This document shows, piece after piece, positions 57,791 to 64,000 of a stretch of DNA of 64,000 nt. Each line of letters starts with the position of its first letter. Position 1 is the first letter of the stretch. The notes below the pieces were generated by a model. That model did not search any database. It saw nothing but the letters and a program-made list of their open reading frames with translations, and was not told the origin of the DNA. This stretch comes from Seohaeicola saemankumensis (GTDB lineage: Bacteria; Pseudomonadota; Alphaproteobacteria; Rhodobacterales; Rhodobacteraceae): assembly GCF_042678485.1 (NCBI RefSeq), contig NZ_JBHTKR010000006.1, positions 62,001 through 126,000 of the forward strand, given 5' to 3'. The translations under genes and the position numbers were made by a program.

Positions 57791-59410
57791 ATGCGTTTTT
57801 TCCGATCCGACAGCGGTTATGCGTTGGTTCTCACGCTTCTGTTCATGCCGGTTTTCATTGGTATGTCTTTGTTAGTCATTGACATCAGTCGCGGCAACAA
57901 TGCCCATTCCGACCTGCAGGCCGCAGCTGACGCCCTCGCGCTGGCTGGTGCGCGTGAGCTGGATGGGGGCGTCGATTCCATCGACCGCGCCATCGAGGCG
58001 ATGCAAGAAATAAGCAACACGGTCAGTTTCTTGGGCCGCACTGATGAGGACGCGAGCATACGCCTAACTTTCGGGGTCGAGGGCGACCCGGTTGCATTCG
58101 AAGTGAGGTTTTTAACGGAACTTCCGGAAAATGATGACGATCCGGTAGATTTGTCAGCTTGCGTAACCCATCCGTCAAGTACTTGTGATAGCCCAGTCGA
58201 GAACACGGACCAAACTACTGCGCGGTTCGTTAATGTCCGCGCGCAGTCGCGCGATCTCGGCCCGTTTTTTGGTCTGTTTTTCGACGGGGTGAACCCAGTT
58301 GTCAATGTGCCGATAGCAGCTGTGGCTGTGGCTGCTTATCGGGAAGTCGCGTGTGAAGCGCCACCAATGTTCGTGTGCAACCCTTTGGCAGGGAACCTGA
58401 CTTACAGTAGCGTTTCGGAGGCCTTTAACGCAGGGTGGTTTCATGCCCGCCTTTTCAGGCTCAGGGACAATTCCAACTCAGGCAACTTCGGCTTCCTGAA
58501 CCTTGGTGACCTGCTGGGTGTGGGGAACCTTACCAACCCAACTTTCAGGCAGGATATTCTTCCAGCAAACCAAACTCTCGACAGTTGTGGCGTGACACTT
58601 GATAGCCTGGAAACCCGAACGGGTCAGATCACTTCCTTTAATGACGAATACAATACACGTTTCGGACTGTACCGGCAGAACCCGCTAACAGCCTATGCCA
58701 GCGATGTCGTTGTCCGAAAGGGCTTCATCATGGAAAGCAATGGATGCCGTGGGGAAATTGATCCTACTTTCAGGGATTACCTTTTGAACGCATCATCGAT
58801 AGACCCGGCGCTTTTTTCAATAGATTCAACCGATGGTTCTTGGACCTATAATGGATTTAACCTGGCAGCAATGGGATATCCTGCCAATTATACGATGCCG
58901 GAACCTCTGGATGGAGTAGTGATTGGCGGTGCATCTGTGACCGACGGCAACGACCACATATGGCCTGTAGAAGACTATTTGAGGTTCAATTACCCTGCAG
59001 AGGCTGACGATATATTGGCAGAGATCGTCCCACAATCGTATGCCGCAGGCGACGACGTCGCAAACCCGAACATTGATACACCATCTCGCCATGATGTGTA
59101 CCTTTACGAAGTTGCTAACAGGAACACATTGGGCGATGTCACGGATCCTGATCCGCTAGAGGCTAGCTGTACCGCAGCACCTACAGTTGATGAGGGGCGG
59201 ATAATGTATCTGGCAATCGGTGATTGCTCTGGAGGGTTGACGGGCGGGTCGCTGCCGATTGAAGTCATCACTTATGCCAGAGTATTTTTGACAAACCCCG
59301 TGACTGGTCCTTCCGACCCGGCTATCACCTTCGAGGTCATCGACGTTACAGATCAAGGTGCGGGAACGACTGACTTGGTCTTCCGTGATGAAGCTTATCT
59401 GGTGCGCTGA
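57791..59410 (+). CDS. tadG: TadG/TadE-like Flp pilus assembly protein
   Basis: A 539-aa protein with an N-terminal TadE/G helix (GYALVLTLLFMPVFIGMSLLVIDISRGNNAHSDLQAAADALALAGARELDGG, the Tad-pseudopilin type) and a long, largely soluble, Asn/Asp/Gly-rich periplasmic region with several Cys pairs. TadG proteins anchor or shape the pilus machinery. Codon choice is noticeably less GC-biased than in the metabolic operons, and the periplasmic part is not recognisable, suggesting rapid change or transfer. AAGGA precedes ATG 57791; a terminator follows. Confidence 0.82.
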   Translation: MRFFRSDSGYALVLTLLFMPVFIGMSLLVIDISRGNNAHSDLQAAADALALAGARELDGGVDSIDRAIEAMQEISNTVSFLGRTDEDASIRLTFGVEGDPVAFEVRFLTELPENDDDPVDLSACVTHPSSTCDSPVENTDQTTARFVNVRAQSRDLGPFFGLFFDGVNPVVNVPIAAVAVAAYREVACEAPPMFVCNPLAGNLTYSSVSEAFNAGWFHARLFRLRDNSNSGNFGFLNLGDLLGVGNLTNPTFRQDILPANQTLDSCGVTLDSLETRTGQITSFNDEYNTRFGLYRQNPLTAYASDVVVRKGFIMESNGCRGEIDPTFRDYLLNASSIDPALFSIDSTDGSWTYNGFNLAAMGYPANYTMPEPLDGVVIGGASVTDGNDHIWPVEDYLRFNYPAEADDILAEIVPQSYAAGDDVANPNIDTPSRHDVYLYEVANRNTLGDVTDPDPLEASCTAAPTVDEGRIMYLAIGDCSGGLTGGSLPIEVITYARVFLTNPVTGPSDPAITFEVIDVTDQGAGTTDLVFRDEAYLVR

Positions 59411-59435
59411 GGCCGTAGGCCTTTTTGTTCGTTAG

Positions 59436-59466
59436 AAAGGGGCATAACCTTAGCTGTGCCCCTTTT
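59436..59466 (+). terminator. Rho-independent terminator after tadG
   Basis: Stem AAAGGGGCA/TGCCCCTTTT (59436–59444 and 59457–59466) with a T-rich end; a smaller GGCC/GGCC hairpin with TTTTT at 59411 precedes it. Confidence 0.8.
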
Positions 59467-59638
59467 GCCATTTCCGGTCCGCTTTCCACGGCCGCGAAAG
59501 CTTTACTCGCTTTAGATGCTATTTTGCTGGCGACTACTAACTCTAGAGTTAGCCACGAGAATCTGCACAGATGATGACGTGCTCCCCTGAAACGTCCGGA
59601 ATTTAAAGTTAGTCTGTTCGTTACGCAGTAGACAGTCG

Positions 59639-59901
59639 ATGAAGCGATCAAGGCTCACTGAAGAACAGGTCATCTGCATTTTGAGCATCAGTCAAGGCTT
59701 GGCGCGAAAGAGTTGTGTTTTAAGCACGGGGTCAGTGATGCAACCTTTTATAAATGGCGGGCCAAATTTGGGTGCATGGACGTGTCGGACGCCGAGAAGT
59801 TGAGCGCGCTGGAGGCCGAGAATCCCAAACTCAAGAAGCTTCTGGCCGAGCAGAGGATGGACGTCTCGACGCCCAAGAAAATTTTGGCAAAAAACTTCTA
59901 A
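59639..59901 (+). pseudogene. IS3-family orfA with a frameshift
   Basis: The frame starting at ATG 59639 reads MKRSRLTEEQVICIL, the usual IS3 orfA N-terminus, and breaks near 59690. The second frame continues with LCFKHGVSDATFYKWRAKFG and a leucine-zipper-like DAEKLSALEAENPKLKKLLAEQ, ending at 59901. A single frameshift separates them. Confidence 0.75.
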
Positions 59902-60287
59902 GGCCTGGTACTCGGCGTCGCGCCGTGGACTGGGCCGTGACACAGAAGGGATACCTGCAGCGGCGGGCCTTAGCTTTGGCAGGGATCGATCTGCGGGTGT
60001 ATCGGCGACTAACAACGCGTTCAGAAGACACTGACTTGCGGGCGCGCGTCAAAGATTTGTCGTCGAAATGACAGTGGTTCGAGTGTCAGCGGCTGCAGAT
60101 CCTCCTGCGGCGAGAGAATTGGTCCGCAAACTGGAAGAAGTTGTGTCACATCAACAAGGAAGAGGGGGTCACCGCGCGCACACGTGGCTGCAGGAAGCAA
60201 GCTCTCGGCACCTGAGCACCCATAGCAATCTCGCAGGGGCTAAATCAGCTCTGGAGCCTTGAATTCGCGTCCGACAGCCCGTCCTGA
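59889..60287 (+). pseudogene. IS3-family orfB fragment with two in-frame stops
   Basis: One frame reads through KLLRPGTRRRAVDWAVTQKG… to QRLQILLRRENWSANWKKLCHINKEEGVTAR and NQLWSLEFASDS, the N-terminal HTH_21 part and beginning of the rve core. Stops at 60069 and in GT*AP replace conserved Arg codons, fitting CGA to TGA changes. Most of the catalytic DDE core is missing. Confidence 0.7.
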
Positions 60288-60299
60288 GAAGTGGCTGCG

Positions 60300-61052
60300 A
60301 AAATCTCAAAAGCTGGGATAAGTAAATTTTCTGCGCAACAGCAGCATGATGCTGCGAGCTCTGCTGATCCAGGAAGACTTCAAGGTCGGACGACTGCATG
60401 TGGCCACACTGATGAAGCGCATGGGGTTCGAGGCGCTCTATCGCAAGCCCACCACCTCGAAACCAGCAAAGGATCAACAGATATATCCTTATTTCCTTAG
60501 AAAGCTGCCAATCACCCAGTCCAATCAGCTCTGGGCGACCATTGCCCGATAGGTGATTGCTCGCAATCCCCGTAAGGAGACATTACGTGCATTCCCGTGC
60601 GGAGCTTCATTTACTTGGCTGCCGTGCTGTACTGGTTCACACGACGCGTCTTGGCATGGCATTTGTCGATCAATCTGCAGGCAGGTGTCTTCTGCGAAGC
60701 TGCCTAAGAGGCACTAGTGAAGCACGGCACGCCCGAAATCTTCATCAACAATCAAGGAAGTCAACTCACCGCGACCGAGTTCAACAAAGTCCTTGCTGCG
60801 CCTGGGACCAAGATCAGAGTGGATGGCAAGGGCGCCTGACGGAACATCAAATACGAAGAGGTCAACCTCCGGGCCTGTGCCAGCGTACACAAGGCGCGGA
60901 CAGGCATCAGTCGATATCTCAGCTTCTACAATAGCCGACGGCCACCTTCATCGCTTGACGGGAAAACGCTCGAATACTGTTCAGAGAAACCGAATTACCT
61001 CTACTCGCGAATCGGAATTGTGGCAAAAAAATGCAAATTGTGGCAAAAATAG
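60300..61052 (+). pseudogene. IS3-family relic 2: transposase orfB remnant
   Basis: A different IS3-family transposase (…LLIQEDFKVGRLHVATLMKRMGFEALYRKPTTS…). It has a frameshift near 60545–60590, then FIYLAAVLYWFTRRVLAW, stops in EAA*EAL and KGA*RNIKYEE, and ends with RYLSFYNSRRPPSSLDGKT. The second catalytic Asp of the DDE core is Asn here (INNQGSQLT) and the Glu is lost at the second stop. The orfA part is absent. It is dead and strongly decayed. Confidence 0.75.
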
Positions 61053-61342
61053 TCGCAACAGTTGGTGGACTTTCGACCGTTAAAACTATCCTAAAGTATA
61101 GGTAATGTCTCTTGTTTCTTGAACAATCCTTCAGAATTTTACTGAATGATCGCTCAAAGCGCTGAATATCAATCAACACTTGAACTATACAAAGGGTTAG
61201 AGCAAATATTGAGGCATAAGGAAGGCGGGAAGCCACCGACCTTGTAACAGAGTGGTAGAGAGTTCGGCATTTTGGCAAATTTTGGGCGAGGCGGGGGCCA
61301 GCGCTCTAAGCAACAAACACTTGAAACTGATGGAGAATTAAA

Positions 61343-61582
61343 ATGATGATCAAGGCAATCACCACGCTTCAGGCGTACAGCGCCACAAAGATTAAGAAGT
61401 TCCGCAAGGAAGAAGATGGTTTGGCGCTGACCGAATACCTGGTCGTTCTTGGCCTTCTGGTGGGAGGTGTCATCGTAGCGGTTGGTCTGTTCGGGGACGC
61501 CTTGTCCGACACGTGGGACAACTGGACGACTTGGGTCGGAGGCCTGGATGACAACGTCGTTGCTGCTCCTGCTGCTCCTTAA
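61343..61582 (+). CDS. flp: Flp family type IVb pilin
   Basis: A 79-aa prepilin. The leader ends at KKFRKEEDG, with processing expected before LALTEYLVVLGLLVGGVIVAVGLFG; Glu5 and Tyr6 after the cut are the Flp-family residues. A hydrophobic helix (about 20 residues) forms the pilus core and the rest is a short tail ending in APAAP. GGAG site upstream. It is separated from tadG by about 1.9 kb including two IS relics, and a strong terminator follows, so flp is transcribed from its own promoter. Confidence 0.9.
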   Translation: MMIKAITTLQAYSATKIKKFRKEEDGLALTEYLVVLGLLVGGVIVAVGLFGDALSDTWDNWTTWVGGLDDNVVAAPAAP

Positions 61583-61631
61583 AGCAGACAGCCGACTGTC
61601 ACTATTTGACAACTGGTTTTCATAACCAGAG

Positions 61632-61671
61632 AGTTCCCCGGTTTATTTTTTGTAAACTGGGGAACTTTATT
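61632..61671 (+). terminator. Rho-independent terminator after flp
   Basis: 14-pair stem (AGTTCCCCGGTTTA with TAAACTGGGGAACT, one G·U pair) with a T-rich loop and T-rich tail. It would give very abundant, short flp transcripts with limited read-through into cpaB. Confidence 0.9.
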
Positions 61672-61809
61672 TATAGTGAAACTTGATCATGGGCTCTTAT
61701 GTGGGCTTGTTTTTCTGAGTTCCCAAGCGGCGTAAGACCGAGGCCTGGCACCGTAGATGCCTTTAAACAAGGGTCGGGTTTCCCGAACGGGTAGAGCAAT
61801 AGGACTTTT

Positions 61810-62862
61810 ATGATGCGGGCATCGACTTTTTTAAGCATAGCAATAGCTATTATGCTAGCGGTAGCCGCCGTATTCGGCGTGCAGACATATCTGGATAGTC
61901 AACGCCAGCAGATTGAGCAGGCCTCCCGAGGTGAGCGCGGAGTGCCTTTGAACACAATCGTAGTGGCGCGCAGTCAGATGCGTTTTGGCGAGCGGATAAC
62001 CGCGGAAAAACTTCAGGTGATCCCCTGGGCGAGTGAAACCCTACCTGATGGTGCGTTTACCGATACGGCTGCGATCGAAGGTGCGACGGACGAGACCGCT
62101 CGTTTCGTTCTGTCTTCGATTGAGCGAGGTGAGCCGGTCTTGGCTAGTAAGATCACAGATCCCGGGCAGCGAGCTAAGCTTTCTACTGCCATCTCGCCCG
62201 GGAAGAAGGCGGTGTCTATTCGGGTGAATGACGTGCTGGGAGTGGCGGGCTTCGTGCTCCCTGGCGATCGCGTCGATGTTTTGCTGACGCGCAATGGAGG
62301 AGGGCGCGGCGGAGAGGCGTTTGTCGATGTGTTGCTTCAGGGTGTGCGTGTCGTGGCCATAGACCAGACTGCCGACGATACGCGAGACCAGCCTAGCGTT
62401 GTGCGCACCGTGACATTCGAAGTGACTACCGAGGAGGCGCAGAAGTTGACCCTTGGCGCGACCGTAGGCACCCTCTCGCTGGCATTGCTAAACGTCGTGT
62501 CGGCTGATGGCGAAGTGCCCGAGCGAATGACCCTGAGCGAGCTTGACGATAGCGCATCGGCAGCGGCGCTGGCTGCTGAACGGGCTGCCGCCGAGGAGGC
62601 ACAGCGAAGGATCGAGCAGGAGCGTCTTGATGCGCAGACTGCGCGTCTGGCTGCGTTGGAAGAGATGATTCGCAGCATGGGCAGCGACGTGACCGATAAA
62701 CTTGCCGAAGTCGAGCAGAACCTCGTCGCCGCACGTGCCGGCGAACCGCAGGTCGTGGAAAAAGAAGTGGTCGTCGAGGTGCCGCCTGCAGCGCCAAGCT
62801 TTGTCACTATCGGCGTGGCGCGGAACGGTCAACGCCAGGAATACAGAGTGGAAACCAAATGA
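61810..62862 (+). CDS. cpaB: Flp pilus assembly protein CpaB (RcpC)
   Basis: A 350-aa protein. One N-terminal membrane helix (about 4–24) precedes a periplasmic SAF domain (about residues 45–110, VPLNTIVVARSQMRFGERITAEKL) and the CpaB core LSTAISPGKKAVSIRVNDVLGVAGFVLPGDRVDVLL. The C-terminal third is an Ala/Glu-rich coiled coil followed by VVVEVPPAAPSFVTIGVARNGQRQ. It stabilises the secretin. AGGAC site; ATGATG double start. Confidence 0.9.
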   Translation: MMRASTFLSIAIAIMLAVAAVFGVQTYLDSQRQQIEQASRGERGVPLNTIVVARSQMRFGERITAEKLQVIPWASETLPDGAFTDTAAIEGATDETARFVLSSIERGEPVLASKITDPGQRAKLSTAISPGKKAVSIRVNDVLGVAGFVLPGDRVDVLLTRNGGGRGGEAFVDVLLQGVRVVAIDQTADDTRDQPSVVRTVTFEVTTEEAQKLTLGATVGTLSLALLNVVSADGEVPERMTLSELDDSASAAALAAERAAAEEAQRRIEQERLDAQTARLAALEEMIRSMGSDVTDKLAEVEQNLVAARAGEPQVVEKEVVVEVPPAAPSFVTIGVARNGQRQEYRVETK

Positions 62863-62886
62863 CATGCCCCGGAATTAAGGGGCATG
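62863..62886 (+). other. Intercistronic hairpin between cpaB and cpaC
   Basis: 8-bp perfect stem CATGCCCC/GGGGCATG with 8-nt loop, directly after the cpaB stop and 64 bp before cpaC. No T run. Confidence 0.6.
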
Positions 62887-62950
62887 CTTCGACCTAGAGG
62901 CAGACAGGGCGCCGCATTCACAAGGCGCCGTAACACGGAGCGGGACGAAC

Positions 62951-64000
62951 ATGAAGCATTTGAAAGACAGGTTGACAGGTTTTGGGCAGGGGGTCGTGGC
63001 ATTTGCTTCGCACGCCCTGTTCCTTGCCATCATGGTGCCGGCGCTTGCGGGATGGGCCGCGACGCTACATGCCCAGGAGCGTATGGTAGCGCTGGGTGGT
63101 GACAGCGTGGTGGAACCCTTGATGTTGAAACCCGGCTTTACCCTGACGGTGCGAACTGATCGCCCGTTCAACGATATCGTGGTCGGAAATACTTCGGTCG
63201 CGGATGTGTTTCCACTGACCAACAGCTCGGTCTATGTGCAGGCCAACAACCCCGGCTCCACGAACGTGTCCTTCTATGGGCAGAACAAGGAATTGCTGGG
63301 TGCGATGATCCTGAATGTGCGGGTCGATTTCGAGGAATTGCAGCAGGCGATCAACCGTGCGGTCCCGAATGCGCAAGTTTCTGTGGCCAATTTGAACGGG
63401 CGCGTGCGTGTGTCTGGCGAGGTACGTGACGGGCCATCGCTTGATCGTGTTCTCGAGATTGCGCAGCAGTTCAGCGATCAGCCGGTGGTGAACGCTATCC
63501 GCATTACCGATCCGCAGCAGGTCCAGTTGGATGTCCGGATTCTGGAAGTCAGCCGCCGCGCCGGGCGTGAACTGGGCGTGGAGCTGTCAAGCAATCGCAT
63601 GACGACAGGAGGTAGGGGTGGAAGTGTCCCCTTCGGCAGCTTCGTGGGCAACCTTCTGGCCGGCGCTGGCGCCGATATCGACATCGTGATCAATGCGCTG
63701 GAAACCAAGGGGCTGGCCCGTCGTCTCGCAAACCCGACCCTAGTGACGTCCAATGGGGTAGAGGCCAATTTCGTGGTCGGCGGCGAGGTTCCGATCGATT
63801 CTTTTGAACGGGACGCAGACGGCAATGTCACCGTGAGCGGCACCGATTACCGTGAATATGGTGTGCGACTGAACTTCCGCCCGGTGGTTCTGGACGATTC
63901 GCTGATCAGCCTGCGGATCCGTCCTGAAGTCAGCGATATCGACACTTCGGCTCCTACTGCTGCTGGAGATGTGGCCTTCATCACGCGTCGCGCTGATACC
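62951..64000 (+). CDS. cpaC: Flp pilus secretin CpaC/RcpA (partial)
   Basis: 350 codons visible, open at the right edge. A Sec signal peptide with an Ala-rich core (GQGVVAFASHALFLAIMVPALAGWAATLHAQ) is followed by the pilus-secretin N-domain (ERMVALGGDSVVEPLMLKPGFTLTVRTDRPFNDIVVGNTSVADVFPLTNSSVYVQ), a BON-like region and the start of the GspD/PilQ secretin core (QVQLDVRILEVSRRAGRELGVELSSN, LANPTLVTSNGVEANFVVGGEVP). It forms the outer-membrane ring through which the pilus passes. Confidence 0.9.
   Translation, partial: MKHLKDRLTGFGQGVVAFASHALFLAIMVPALAGWAATLHAQERMVALGGDSVVEPLMLKPGFTLTVRTDRPFNDIVVGNTSVADVFPLTNSSVYVQANNPGSTNVSFYGQNKELLGAMILNVRVDFEELQQAINRAVPNAQVSVANLNGRVRVSGEVRDGPSLDRVLEIAQQFSDQPVVNAIRITDPQQVQLDVRILEVSRRAGRELGVELSSNRMTTGGRGGSVPFGSFVGNLLAGAGADIDIVINALETKGLARRLANPTLVTSNGVEANFVVGGEVPIDSFERDADGNVTVSGTDYREYGVRLNFRPVVLDDSLISLRIRPEVSDIDTSAPTAAGDVAFITRRADT

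Larger units (their letters stand above)
59575..60287 (+). mobile_element. IS3-family relic 1 (decayed orfA–orfB)
   Basis: The left end resembles an IS3-family terminus (TGCTCCCCTGAAA region at about 59580) followed by orfA starting at 59639 and a partial orfB up to 60287. Both are broken and no right terminal repeat was found, so the element cannot move. It lies between the tadG terminator and a second IS3 relic. Confidence 0.65.

Noticed and set aside
1..64000. CRISPR array, tRNA, rRNA or riboswitch
   Set aside because: No regularly spaced repeats, no tRNA arm signatures and no known riboswitch core were seen in the intergenic gaps; the rlmE repeat is coding and too short in period.

Overview
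This is a GC-rich chromosomal window from an alphaproteobacterium, most likely a marine Rhodobacterales/Roseobacter-type organism. The evidence is the dense operons with ATGA start/stop overlaps, the TAXI-type TRAP transporter, the peptide and branched-chain/amide ABC transporters, the Ppx/GppA–RlmE pair, a folate/corrinoid C1 gene trio and a Tad (Flp pilus) locus. No rRNA, tRNA or CRISPR array was found.

Layout. 1–3.8 kb: the end of an ArnT-like glycosyltransferase, an ABC-F ATPase, ndk, a TfoX C-terminal-domain protein and a 40-aa Pro-rich protein. 3.9–9.9 kb: a tightly coupled leftward operon (ThDP enzyme, FAD-linked D-2-hydroxyacid dehydrogenase, GST, SDR, D-isomer 2-hydroxyacid dehydrogenase, RidA). 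10–19.7 kb: a GntR/FCD regulator and a sugar-acid degradation cluster (HpcH aldolase, IlvD/Edd dehydratase, DHDPS-like dehydratase, 2-oxoglutarate-semialdehyde dehydrogenase, RraA-like protein), then a fused TRAP permease with its TAXI binding protein. Two nearly identical 20-bp operators link the ThDP operon and the TRAP operon. 19.9–22.5 kb: pyroglutamyl peptidase and a flotillin.

22.5–32.7 kb: an amide-utilisation locus. A branched-chain/urea-type ABC transporter ends in one ORF that joins the second ATPase to a Rhodococcus-type amidase. Acyl-CoA synthetase and an ABM protein follow, with an SDR and an acetamidase/formamidase on the other strand. 32.9–45.1 kb: a second GntR regulator with repeated half-sites, a complete dipeptide ABC transporter, a gamma-glutamyltransferase, DUF1028, a BisC-like molybdoenzyme and an SDR. 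45.2–50.1 kb: a small hypothetical protein, RlmE (with a 15-bp repeat), Ppx/GppA, then the C1 trio (PF13769 protein, MetF-like reductase, methyl-THF:corrinoid methyltransferase). 50.2–53.7 kb: a divergent two-component pair (LuxR-type regulator with a TTG start; hybrid kinase with Hpt).

53.8–64 kb: a less GC-rich accessory stretch. It holds a two-gene cassette of unknown function, an M50 membrane protease and a Tad locus (tadD, prepilin peptidase, tadG-like, flp, cpaB, cpaC running off the window). Two dead IS3-family relics lie between tadG and flp.

The main theme is uptake coupled to degradation: each transporter sits next to the enzymes that would use its cargo, and a FadR/GntR-type regulator sits next to two of the modules. 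The most unusual item is the ABC-ATPase–amidase fusion at 26472–28871.
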